Source of the DNA: JACDBD01 sp050743385
GTDB lineage: Bacteria > Actinomycetota > Acidimicrobiia > IMCC26256 > JACDBD01
DNA: 16,788 nt
Direction of reading: 5' to 3'
NCBI GenBank assembly: GCA_050743385.1
Contig: JBOGFJ010000093.1
Coordinates: 1 to 16,788, forward strand
Shown here: piece after piece, positions 6,956 through 13,859 of the stretch
Layout of the letters: every line of letters starts with the position of its first letter
Position numbering within the stretch: position 1 is the stretch's first letter
The notes under the pieces: generated by a model
Told to the model about the DNA's origin: nothing
The model's input: the letters and a program-made list of their open reading frames with translations, nothing else
Databases searched by the model: none
Position numbers and translations under genes: made by a program

Positions 6956-8218
6956 GTGTTCAGGGCAGTGGGGGCTCTCGTCGTCGGCACGCTGCTGGCC
7001 GGGGCGACCGCGGGAGCGGTGACGGCCGGCTCGTCACCGCGCCCCCGCCAGACGCCCGGCGAGGCCGCCGCCTACGTCCTGGTCGACCCGGAGTCGGGCG
7101 CCGTCCTCGAAGCCCATGCCGAGCACGAGACCCTGCCCGTGGCGGGCACGATCAAGCTGATGACCGCGCTCACCGCCGCCCAGCGCATCTCGAACGAAGA
7201 CCGCGTCCTCACCACCGCCCGCGCCGCCAACGCCCCCGACCCGACCGTGGGAATGCGCGCGGGCACCGAGTGGGCGCTCGAGGACGTCCTGCAGGCAATG
7301 CTGCTCTCGTCGGCGAACGATGCCGCCTACGCGATGGCCGAAGCCTCGGCGGGCTCCCTCGACCAGTTCGCGCGTGAGATGACGCGCGTCGGAACGCTCA
7401 TAGGTCTCGAAGACAGCACCTTCGCCGATCCCGCCGGCGTCGACGACGACACTGCCGTCAACGGCAGCAGCGCCATGAGCGCGTACGACCTCGCGATCGT
7501 GGCCGCGAACGTGCTCGGTACACCCGAGCTGATGGAGATCGTGATGCTGCCCGACTACCGGATCGACAGGCCCGACGGCACGTCGACCGGTCTGATCGCG
7601 AGCGTCAACGACTTCTTACGCCTGTACCCGGGCGCGACGGGAATGAAGAACAGCTTCTCGGCCACCGCGGGCAACGTCGTCGTGGCGTCGGCCGAGCGCG
7701 ACGGCCGTGCTCTGATCGCGGTGGTGCTCAATGCCCCCGACGCCAACGCCGTCGCCGCCGGGCTCCTCGACCGCGGCTTTGCGACCGAGGCCGACGCCGA
7801 GGGCACCGGCGAGCGGATCCCCGAGACCCGCGTCTCGACCATCCAGGGGCGCGTGGTCGCGCTCACCGGGCTTCCCCGCCCGCTCGGCGCCCCGCAAGCT
7901 CCGGCGTTCGGAGCACGGGGGCCGGCCGCGCCAGTGTCGGAGCCGGTCGCCATGGAGCCGCGCCGTCCGGCCGCGGACGCCGACGACAGGGGCGGCGGGG
8001 GAGGCGGCGGCTTCCCGTTCCTGACGGTGCTCGGGCTCGTCTTGGCCGCGGGCGTGGTGGTCGTCGTCGCGTTGCGTCACCAGTGGGTGCAGCGCGACCG
8101 CGAGCAGCGCGAAGCGCGTGAACGTCACCTGGCCGAGGCCCGCCGGCGCGGCACGCTCGACGTCCTCGAACCCGACGCCGGCGACGACCCCGCCGACGTC
8201 AAGATCGTCCGCCGCTAA
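6956..8218 (+). CDS. Peptidase S11 (D-Ala-D-Ala carboxypeptidase) homologue lacking catalytic residues
   Basis: The 420-residue protein has an export signal (MFRAVGALVVGTLLAGATAG), a DacA-like domain at about residues 30-275, a Pro/Gly-rich linker, a membrane helix near residues 353-373 and a charged cytoplasmic tail. Active enzymes of this family remove the terminal D-Ala of peptidoglycan stem peptides using SxxK, SxN and KTG motifs. Here SxxK reads Gly64-Thr-Ile-Lys67 (LPVAGTIKLMTAL), so the nucleophile is glycine. SxN is kept (Ser119-Ala-Asn121). KTG reads Lys231-Asn-Ser233. The frame is intact and other family landmarks (SSANDAAYAMAE, VVASAERDGRALIAVVLNA) are well kept, so this looks like a maintained pseudoenzyme rather than decay. 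The start is GTG 6956, probably leaderless. A modular repeat begins 5 nt after the stop. Confidence 0.88.
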   Translation: MFRAVGALVVGTLLAGATAGAVTAGSSPRPRQTPGEAAAYVLVDPESGAVLEAHAEHETLPVAGTIKLMTALTAAQRISNEDRVLTTARAANAPDPTVGMRAGTEWALEDVLQAMLLSSANDAAYAMAEASAGSLDQFAREMTRVGTLIGLEDSTFADPAGVDDDTAVNGSSAMSAYDLAIVAANVLGTPELMEIVMLPDYRIDRPDGTSTGLIASVNDFLRLYPGATGMKNSFSATAGNVVVASAERDGRALIAVVLNAPDANAVAAGLLDRGFATEADAEGTGERIPETRVSTIQGRVVALTGLPRPLGAPQAPAFGARGPAAPVSEPVAMEPRRPAADADDRGGGGGGGFPFLTVLGLVLAAGVVVVVALRHQWVQRDREQREARERHLAEARRRGTLDVLEPDAGDDPADVKIVRR

Positions 8219-8223
8219 CTTTT

Positions 8224-8366
8224 CTGGTCGCGCTCGCTTCGCTCGCCGCTCCCGCGCAATCCTGGCAACCCGGGGGCCGGCCAAGCCGGCCCCCTCGCCG
8301 GTGGATGGCAGCTCCAACTTTCCGGGTCGCGCTCGCTTCGCTCGCCGCTCCCGCGCAATCCCGGCA
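8224..8366 (+). repeat. Modular 3' element, copy B (after the carboxypeptidase homologue)
   Basis: Blocks in order: a 29-nt module (8224-8252) starting CTGGTCGCGCTCGC and followed by CGCGCAATCCTGGCA; a 10-bp hairpin (8272-8294); GATGGCAGCTCC (8304-8315); and a second near-identical module (8323-8366) ending CGCGCAATCCCGGCA. The two modules start 99 nt apart; in copy A the offset is 96. The element begins 5 nt after the TAA of the upstream gene and ends 12 nt before the convergent helicase stop. The first 29-nt module is identical to that of copy A. Confidence 0.8.
8272..8294 (+). terminator. Perfect 10-bp GC hairpin in the copy B element
   Basis: GGGGGCCGGC, loop CAA, GCCGGCCCCC pair perfectly. 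It lies between the convergent carboxypeptidase homologue and helicase genes. No T tract follows. At stem position 7 it has C-G where copy A has G-C, a compensatory change. Confidence 0.55.
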
Positions 8367-8378
8367 GCGCCTCACACC

Positions 8379-9548
8379 TCAGGCGAGGGCGTCCTCGCGG
8401 TCGCCGAAGCTGTGGAGGTCGGCGAGACGGGGGTCGTTCGAGAACACCTCGACGATCGGCTCGTCGAGTCCGAGACGCTTCTGCACCATGCGCACGTCGT
8501 TCTCCTGGTTCCAGAGCATCAACGTGACGGCGACGCCCTTGGCGCCGGCGCGAGCCGTGCGTCCCGAGCGGTGCAGGTACGCCTTGTCGTCGTCGGCGGG
8601 ATCGAAGTGCACGACCACGTCGACGGCCTCGATGTGCAAGCCTCGAGCAGCGACGTCGGTGGCGACCAGCACCGGGATCTTGCCGCTGGCGAAGTCGGCG
8701 AGTGCCTTCTCGCGCGCGCTCTGCCGGAGGTCCCCGTGGATTGCGCCGGCCCGCACACCCTCACGACGGAGCTGACTGACCAGCCGGTCGGCGCCCCGCT
8801 TGGTGCGCACGAACACCAGCGTGCGGTCGACGGCCTGCGTGATCGCGGCCGCAACCTTGATGCGGTCCATCTGGTGCACGAAGAGGAAGCGGTGCTCCAT
8901 CTCCTCGACGGTCGGCTCGTCCGACTCGACCTCGTGGTGCACCGGGTCGTGCATGTAGCGGTCGACCAGGCGCTTGACCGCGCCGTCGAGCGTCGCCGAG
9001 AACAGCATCGTCTGGTGGTCCGACTCGATGCGGTGCAGCAGCTTCTGCACCTGCGGCATGAACCCCATGTCGGCCATGCGGTCGGCCTCGTCGACCACGA
9101 GGAGCTCCACCGCGGCCAACGACAGCTCGTTGCGCTCCATCAGGTCGATGAGGCGACCCGGGGTGCCGATCACGACGTCGACGCCCTTGCGCAGCGCCTT
9201 CGTCTGCGGCTCCATCGACACGCCGCCGTAGACGGCGATCGCGCGCCGTTCACGGAGACGCCCGAGCGGAGCGAGCACGTTCTTGACCTGATTGGCCAGC
9301 TCGCGGGTCGGGACCAGCACGAGCGCTCGCGGCCGGCGGGCATCCGCCTTCCCCACCCGGTCGAGCAGCGGGAGGCCGAAGGCGAGGGTCTTCCCCGATC
9401 CGGTCTTCGCCTTGCCGCAGATGTCGCGGCCGGCGAGGCCGTCTTCGATGGTGAGGGCCTGGATGGGGAACGGCTCGGTGATGCCGTCGCGTTGCAGGGC
9501 CGCGACGAGATCGGGCGAGACGCCCAGCGCGGCGAAGGTGGTGGTCAT
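8379..9548 (-). CDS. DEAD-box ATP-dependent RNA helicase (RhlE-like)
   Basis: The 389-residue helicase has the full motif set: Q motif (FPIQ, Gln30), Walker A AKTGSGKT (47-54), PTRELA (80-85), TPGR (129-132), DEAD (153-156), SAT (184-186), VFVRTK, ATDVAARGL and HRSGRTARAG. It should unwind or remodel structured RNA in ribosome assembly or mRNA decay. The C-terminus stops soon after the helicase core (FSNDPRLADLHSFGDREDALA), without the long basic tail many homologues carry. I chose the ATG at 9548 (MTTTFAALGV), the standard N-terminus. The frame is open upstream to tandem ATGs at 9704 and 9701, which would add 52 Arg/Pro-rich residues. The gene has a roughly 150-nt leader if the -10 box at 9703-9708 is used. 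Confidence 0.93.
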   Translation of the reverse strand: MTTTFAALGVSPDLVAALQRDGITEPFPIQALTIEDGLAGRDICGKAKTGSGKTLAFGLPLLDRVGKADARRPRALVLVPTRELANQVKNVLAPLGRLRERRAIAVYGGVSMEPQTKALRKGVDVVIGTPGRLIDLMERNELSLAAVELLVVDEADRMADMGFMPQVQKLLHRIESDHQTMLFSATLDGAVKRLVDRYMHDPVHHEVESDEPTVEEMEHRFLFVHQMDRIKVAAAITQAVDRTLVFVRTKRGADRLVSQLRREGVRAGAIHGDLRQSAREKALADFASGKIPVLVATDVAARGLHIEAVDVVVHFDPADDDKAYLHRSGRTARAGAKGVAVTLMLWNQENDVRMVQKRLGLDEPIVEVFSNDPRLADLHSFGDREDALA

Positions 9549-9702
9549 CGGGGGATGCTCGCTTTCGTCAGGTTGTCGGAGTCGTGCCCGCCGCGGTCGT
9601 GGCGGCGGTGGGCCGAGCCTCGGGGCGACTCCGTGCACGAGAACCGGACGAAGGAGCGGTGAGATCGACCCGCGAGCGTGGGTTCTGGCTCGCTGTCCCA
9701 TC

Positions 9703-9708
9703 ATGATA
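9703..9708 (-). promoter_or_regulatory. Candidate -10 box (TATCAT) of the helicase gene
   Basis: TATCAT read leftward matches five of six consensus bases in a very GC-rich region. It would give a leader of roughly 150 nt before the ATG at 9548. No clear -35 is visible. It overlaps the palindrome ATCATGAT (9700-9707) and the alternative tandem ATG codons. Confidence 0.35.
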
Positions 9709-9740
9709 CCGCAGGTCGGCTCGTGGTTTGGGCACAGTGG

Positions 9741-9746
9741 AACACT
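9741..9746 (+). promoter_or_regulatory. Candidate -10 box 7 nt before the ATG at 9754
   Basis: AACACT keeps the A2 and T6 positions and ends 7 nt before the start codon, the spacing expected for a leaderless mRNA. No ribosome site is present. Support is weak. Confidence 0.25.
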
Positions 9747-9753
9747 GGCAACG

Positions 9754-10086
9754 ATGACACCGATGGGTGACGGCGCAGACCGGACCATCCTCGAGGTACT
9801 CGGCGAGCTGGAGGCGATGGGCTTCACCGGGCAGTTCATGCCCCGCGCCGGCGCGCGAGTCGAGTGCCTGGCGTGCCACCACCTGTCTCCGGCGGATGAG
9901 AGCGTGCTTCGCCATCTGCGCCGCCTCGAGGGTGCGTCCGACCCGGCCGACATGCTCGCCGTCGTCGCGCTGTCGTGCCCCCATTGCGGCGCGCTCGGCA
10001 CCGCCGTGCTCGGATACGGTCCCGAGGCCACCGCAGTCGACGACGAGGTGCTCTCCAACCTCGAGGACGCGCGCGAACGCACGTAG
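9754..10086 (+). CDS. Small CxxC...CxxC probable zinc-binding protein, function unknown
   Basis: This 110-residue protein has an N-terminal helix (TILEVLGELEAMGF) and two Cys pairs, Cys38-x2-Cys41 (VECLACHHLSP) and Cys75-x2-Cys78 (LSCPHCGALGTAVLGYGPEA), about 33 residues apart. This spacing suggests one zinc ribbon or treble-clef site formed by four cysteines. It has no membrane segment. I know no assigned function for the family. A second in-frame ATG at 9763 is possible. No ribosome site precedes either start, and a weak -10 box 7 nt upstream suggests a leaderless mRNA. The next gene begins 12 nt after the stop, so the two are probably co-transcribed. Confidence 0.75.
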   Translation: MTPMGDGADRTILEVLGELEAMGFTGQFMPRAGARVECLACHHLSPADESVLRHLRRLEGASDPADMLAVVALSCPHCGALGTAVLGYGPEATAVDDEVLSNLEDARERT

Positions 10087-10098
10087 CGTTCGATCACC

Positions 10099-10848
10099 AT
10101 GCCCGAGCTCACGATCGTCACCTTCAACGCGCATGCAGGTGTCCGTCCGCGCCCGATCGCGGTACCCGGAAAGTGGGTGCTGCGCCGTCAACCGGAGCGT
10201 GGCCCCTACGACCTGGTGGGCACCGTGTGCGACTTCGACGCCGACGTGATCGTGGTGCAGGAGTCGTATCGGCCCGACGGGGGTGAGTGCGCGGTCGAGG
10301 TAGCGGCGCGCGCACGGGGGATGGAGCTCTTCGAGGCACCGTTCGGGCGCGCGGTCGTACGGCCGTGGCCCCACCTCGTGCGCTCGGGGACGGGTGTGAA
10401 GGGGCTCGCGATCCTCAGCCGCCTGCCGGCCCGGCGCTTGCCCGACATCCCCGTGCCCCGGGTCCCCGGCGACCCGGCAACGAGCCGGTGCGCGCTGCAC
10501 GTCCAGATAGACGTCGACGGCGCGCCTCTCGAGCTCGTGGCCGTGCACCTCACCTCGCGCCTCCCCCACGGGCCTCCCATGCAGATGGCGCGGCTGCGCC
10601 GACGGCTGCCGGCAGAGGACCGGCGGGCGTTGGTCGTCGGCGACCTCAACTTCTGGGGCCCACCCGCGGTCGCCGTCCTGAGTGGGTGGCGCCGCACCGT
10701 GCGGGGACGAACCTGGCCGGCCCACCGGCCCCACAGCCAGATCGACCACGTGCTCGTGCGCGCCGGTGTGGAGGTGCTGGAAGCGACGGTGCTGCCCGAC
10801 GCGGGCTCCGATCACCGCCCGGTGCGGGTGAGGCTCCGGTTCCCCTGA
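10099..10848 (+). CDS. Endonuclease/exonuclease/phosphatase family protein
   Basis: The 249-residue protein carries the metal-dependent phosphodiesterase/nuclease signature of the EEP superfamily. Asn10 lies in VTFNAHAG, Glu55 in VVQESY and Asp182-Leu-Asn184 in VVGDLNFWG. The QIDHVLV segment follows, and Asp238-His239 lie in GSDHRPVRV. These residues bind Mg and activate water for cleavage of a phosphodiester or phosphate ester. The superfamily spans DNA repair nucleases, sphingomyelinases and inositol phosphatases, so the substrate is open. No signal peptide is seen, which argues for a cytoplasmic role. It lies 12 nt after the zinc-binding protein gene. A TAGCGT box formed partly by that gene's stop codon lies 9 nt before the ATG and could give a second, leaderless start. 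Its stop is one base from the stop of the convergent gene. Confidence 0.88.
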   Translation: MPELTIVTFNAHAGVRPRPIAVPGKWVLRRQPERGPYDLVGTVCDFDADVIVVQESYRPDGGECAVEVAARARGMELFEAPFGRAVVRPWPHLVRSGTGVKGLAILSRLPARRLPDIPVPRVPGDPATSRCALHVQIDVDGAPLELVAVHLTSRLPHGPPMQMARLRRRLPAEDRRALVVGDLNFWGPPAVAVLSGWRRTVRGRTWPAHRPHSQIDHVLVRAGVEVLEATVLPDAGSDHRPVRVRLRFP

Positions 10849-10849
10849 C

Positions 10850-11494
10850 TCATACGCTGGGAAGGCCCGCGTAGGCGCGCATCCCGTTGTAGAGCTTCAG
10901 CACCTTCGTGGCGTAGCCCGGGTCGGTCGCCCAGTTGCCGTTGCCCATGACGTTCCACGTCGGTGCCTTGCCCTTGGGGCTCACGAGATCGAACCTCGGG
11001 TCGATGCACGCGGCGTGGAGCGGCGGCACCGCGCAGCGCGTGGCGCCCTTGTCGGCATACGCGCGCAGGTGCTGGATGTGGGCGCGCACCCCGTCGGCGG
11101 CGGTCGTGAACCGGGCGGGCGCGCCACCGCCATCCGTGGCGCCGATGCCGGCGAAGTTGTTGTGGCTCGGCGTCACCGATCCCGAGAACCCGAACCACCC
11201 GGTCTCGAGCACCGACTGGGCGAACGCGATGTCGCCGCGTACGCCTTCGCGGTCACCCTCGGTGACGAACAGGTGGGCGAGCGTGTCGACGGGCACCGAG
11301 CCGCGGTAGGTCACCGGGGCGTTCGCGCGGTACCAGGCCGCGATCACGGCGGCGGGCACCTCGTTCGCGCCCATCACCGGCACGCTGCCCGCGGGCGGAG
11401 GCGGCGGCGGCGCCACGCACGCGGCAGTCGCCGTCACGAGCACGACGAGCGCGGCGACCAAGAGCATGCGACGACCAGGCATCGGAGGAGTCAT
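10850..11494 (-). CDS. Secreted glucosaminidase (GH73-like), probable lipoprotein
   Basis: The 214-residue protein begins with a signal peptide whose hydrophobic core MLLVAALVVLVTATAAC ends in a lipobox-like TAAC with Cys26, followed by a run of prolines. The mature part matches endo-beta-N-acetylglucosaminidase modules of the FlgJ/GH73 group: IAFAQSVLETGWFGF with candidate catalytic Glu97, then SHNNFAGIGA and TAADGVRAHIQHLRAYAD. Such enzymes cleave the glycan strands of peptidoglycan. It would act outside the cytoplasmic membrane, anchored by lipid if the lipobox works; the Thr at -3 makes that less certain. The start may be ATG 11494 or a later ATG; no ribosome site stands out. It lies 45 nt downstream of the oxidoreductase gene on the same strand, with no obvious functional link. 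Confidence 0.82.
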   Translation of the reverse strand: MTPPMPGRRMLLVAALVVLVTATAACVAPPPPPPAGSVPVMGANEVPAAVIAAWYRANAPVTYRGSVPVDTLAHLFVTEGDREGVRGDIAFAQSVLETGWFGFSGSVTPSHNNFAGIGATDGGGAPARFTTAADGVRAHIQHLRAYADKGATRCAVPPLHAACIDPRFDLVSPKGKAPTWNVMGNGNWATDPGYATKVLKLYNGMRAYAGLPSV

Positions 11495-11539
11495 CGGCGT
11501 CCCGGGGTGGGCGATTGAGCCGTTTCCGGTCCCGCCATC

Positions 11540-12922
11540 TCAGTGCTCGGCGAGATCGCGCAGAGCGTCCTCGATCCCGCGGTGGAAGGTCGGGTAGGCA
11601 TAGATCGTCTCGCGCAGGTGGTCGGTCGGCACCTGCTCGTGCATCGCCAGGGTGAGCATCCCGAGCACCTCGCCGCCGACCGGGCCCACCGACGTCGCTC
11701 CCACGAGATGGCCGCGGTCGCCGTCCTCCACCAGCTTGACGAAACCCTGGTTGCCCACCTTGTGGATCCAGCCCCGCGACGAGGCCGAGACGGGGGCCGA
11801 CCCGACCCGCACCGAGATCCCGTCCTCGCGCGCCTTCGCCTCGTTCGCGCCGACGGATCCGATCTCGGGATCGGTGAACGTGACCCGCGGCAGGGCGCGG
11901 TAGTCGGCGGGGGTCGGGTTCTCGCCGAGGATGTCGGCGGCGGCGATACGACCCTGGTACACGGCCACGTGGGTGAAGGGGCCGACTCCCGTGACGTCGC
12001 CGACGGCCCACAGCCGTTCGGCACCGGGAACGCGCAGGCGTTCGTCGACGGGGATGCCTCGCGCGTCCTTGTCGATGCCGACGCTGGCGGCACCGACGGC
12101 GGCAAGGTCGGCGCGACGGCCGGTGGCGACGAGCAGCCGCTCGGCCGCCAGCTCCTCGGTGGCGCCGTCCTCTCCGGCCAGCGTGAGCACCGCGCGTCCG
12201 TCGTCGGCGCGAGCTGCCTCGACCTTTGCGCCCAGGTGCACCGCGACCCCCTCGCGCCGCAGCAGGTCGGCGATCAGCTCGCTCGATTCGGGCTCCTCGG
12301 GCGCAAGCAATCGGGGCGCCGACTCGACGATCGTGACCTGCACCCCGAAGCGCGCGAACACCTGAGAGAGCTCGAGGCCGATCGCGCCGCCGCCCAGCAC
12401 CAGGAGCGATTCGGGGAGCTCCTTGGCCTCGACGGCCTCGCGGTTCGTCCAGTAGTCGACTCCGTCGAGGCCGGTGATCGGTGGCGCCGCCGCCTTGGTG
12501 CCGGTGGCCACGACGATGCCACGCTCGGCCTCGAACACCTCGCCGTCGACCGCGACCCGGCCGGGGCCGTCGAGACGAGCGGCGCCACGCACGAACCGGC
12601 CACCCTTGCCCTCGAAGCGTTCCACCGCGACCTTGTCGTCCCAGTCGTCGGTCGCGTCGTCCCGGATACGGGCCGCGACGGGGGCCCAGTCGGGCTCGAC
12701 CGTGGCGCTGCCGGCCAGCTCGCCGACGCGCCTCGCCTCGGCGAGGGCGTTGGCGGCGCGGATCATCATCTTCGTGGGAACGCACCCCCAGTACGGGCAC
12801 TCGCCTCCGACGAGACCGCGATCGATGCCGACCACGTCGAGGCCGGCCTGGGCGAGGTCTTCCGCCACGCCGCCGCCGCCCACCCCCATGCCGATGACGA
12901 CCACGTCGACCTGCTCGCTCAC
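11540..12922 (-). CDS. FAD/NAD(P)-dependent disulfide oxidoreductase, class I, atypical C-terminal active site
   Basis: This 460-residue flavoprotein resembles dihydrolipoamide dehydrogenase and mercuric reductase. The FAD motif GMGVGG is at residues 11-16. The redox pair is Cys42 and Cys47 in GGECPYWGCVPTK. An NAD(P) motif is in LLVLGGGAIGLELSQ, then WAVGDVTGVGPFTHVA. At the C-terminus the usual HPTxxE dyad reads Tyr443-Pro-Thr-Phe-His-Arg448, so both the His base and its Glu partner are replaced. The group GGECPYWGC plus YAYPTFHRGIE recurs, from memory, in actinobacteria as an uncharacterised subfamily. Electron transfer via the Cys pair is likely, but lipoamide specificity is not supported. 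The start is GTG 12922 with GGAGG 7 nt upstream. It diverges from the dehydrogenase gene over 52 nt. Confidence 0.88.
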   Translation of the reverse strand: MSEQVDVVVIGMGVGGGGVAEDLAQAGLDVVGIDRGLVGGECPYWGCVPTKMMIRAANALAEARRVGELAGSATVEPDWAPVAARIRDDATDDWDDKVAVERFEGKGGRFVRGAARLDGPGRVAVDGEVFEAERGIVVATGTKAAAPPITGLDGVDYWTNREAVEAKELPESLLVLGGGAIGLELSQVFARFGVQVTIVESAPRLLAPEEPESSELIADLLRREGVAVHLGAKVEAARADDGRAVLTLAGEDGATEELAAERLLVATGRRADLAAVGAASVGIDKDARGIPVDERLRVPGAERLWAVGDVTGVGPFTHVAVYQGRIAAADILGENPTPADYRALPRVTFTDPEIGSVGANEAKAREDGISVRVGSAPVSASSRGWIHKVGNQGFVKLVEDGDRGHLVGATSVGPVGGEVLGMLTLAMHEQVPTDHLRETIYAYPTFHRGIEDALRDLAEH

Positions 12923-12958
12923 GGCGCTCCCTCCGTCGCGTTCTCGTCTGTCGCCCGG

Positions 12959-12964
12959 TAGCGT
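12959..12964 (+). promoter_or_regulatory. Candidate -10 box (TAGCGT) of the dehydrogenase gene
   Basis: TAGCGT (TANNNT) ends 10 nt before the ATG at 12975, leaving at most a few nt of 5' leader. No ribosome site is visible. The -35 region is poor. Confidence 0.35.
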
Positions 12965-12974
12965 GGCCTGTTAC

Positions 12975-13859
12975 ATGGCGGATCACAACGGCACGTCGAT
13001 GAACGGCAAGGTCGTCGTCATCACAGGTGGGAACGCCGGCATCGGCAAGGAGGCGGCGGTGGCGCTCGGACGGAAGGGCGCCACCGTCGTGATCACCTCG
13101 CGCAATCCCGAGCGGGGCCGGTCGGCAGCCAAGGACATCCGCGACCGGTTGGACACCCCGAGCACGACCGTCGACGTCATGGACCTCGACCTCGCCAGCC
13201 TGGCATCGGTGCAGCGCTTCGCCGGCGACATCCTCGACCGCTACGACCGTCTCGACGTCCTGCTCAACAACGCCGGGCTCATCCACTCGCGGCGCACCGA
13301 AACCGAAGACGGGTTCGAGACCACGTTGGGCGTGAACCACCTCGGCCACTTCGCGTTGACGAACCTGCTCCTCGACCGCCTCCGCACCAACCCCGGCGGG
13401 GCCCGGATCGTCAACGTGTCTTCGCACGCGCACAAGGGCGCGCGCCATGGCATCGACTTCGACGACCTCCAGTCCACGCGCCACTACGTCGGGTTCAGGG
13501 TGTACTCCAAGTCGAAACTGGCGAACCTGCTCTTCACGCGCGAGCTGAGCCGCCGGCTCGCCCACGACACGGTGACCGTGAACGCGCTCCACCCGGGTTT
13601 CGTGCGCAGCGAGTTCGGGCGCGGTGGCGACGCAGAGGGTATGTACGCGCTGGGCGTGCGGTTGGGCGCTCCCTTCGCGATCAGCTCGGAGAAGGGCGCG
13701 CTCACTTCCGTGTACCTCGCATCGTCCCCCGAGGTGGAAGCCGTGACGGGCGGCTACTTCTACAAGCGCCGTCCGGCCAGGACGTCGAGCGCCGCGGCCG
13801 ACGACGAGGCCGCGAGGCGCCTGTGGGACGTCAGCGCCGAGCTGGTGGGCGTCCGGTGA
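12975..13859 (+). CDS. Short-chain dehydrogenase/reductase, retinol dehydrogenase-like
   Basis: The 294-residue oxidoreductase has the classical SDR pattern. The cofactor motif TGGNAGIG is at residues 17-24. Arg43-like basic residues follow the second strand (TSRNPERG), favouring NADP. NNAG is at 98-101, NVSSHAHKG carries the catalytic serine, and Tyr177 and Lys181 lie in YSKSK. The insertion after the Ser and the LHPGFVRSEFGR segment resemble retinol dehydrogenase 11-14-like SDRs, which act on long-chain or hydrophobic carbonyls. The substrate is not determined. ATG 12975 gives the usual N-terminus; Met9 is an alternative. The mRNA may be nearly leaderless. The stop overlaps the start of the dioxygenase gene by 4 nt, so the two products probably work together. 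Confidence 0.9.
   Translation: MADHNGTSMNGKVVVITGGNAGIGKEAAVALGRKGATVVITSRNPERGRSAAKDIRDRLDTPSTTVDVMDLDLASLASVQRFAGDILDRYDRLDVLLNNAGLIHSRRTETEDGFETTLGVNHLGHFALTNLLLDRLRTNPGGARIVNVSSHAHKGARHGIDFDDLQSTRHYVGFRVYSKSKLANLLFTRELSRRLAHDTVTVNALHPGFVRSEFGRGGDAEGMYALGVRLGAPFAISSEKGALTSVYLASSPEVEAVTGGYFYKRRPARTSSAAADDEAARRLWDVSAELVGVR

Noticed and set aside
8224..8366. Repeat pair as a CRISPR or tandem array
   Set aside because: There are only two modules per locus with a structured, shared intervening sequence rather than unique spacers, and no cas genes are present.
8118..9662. Rightward open frame of about 514 codons opposite the helicase
   Set aside because: It is antisense to a helicase with every family motif; its His/Arg/Val/Asp-rich product and passage through the repeat element mark it as a shadow.
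9700..9707. ATCATGAT palindrome as an operator
   Set aside because: Eight bases are too short to claim a repressor site, and it overlaps a candidate -10 box and tandem ATG codons that explain it.
11253..13592. Very long leftward open frame (about 780 codons) over three genes
   Set aside because: It lies out of frame across the oxidoreductase and glucosaminidase genes and antisense to the dehydrogenase; it is extremely Arg-rich with no domain motifs, a typical GC-rich shadow frame.
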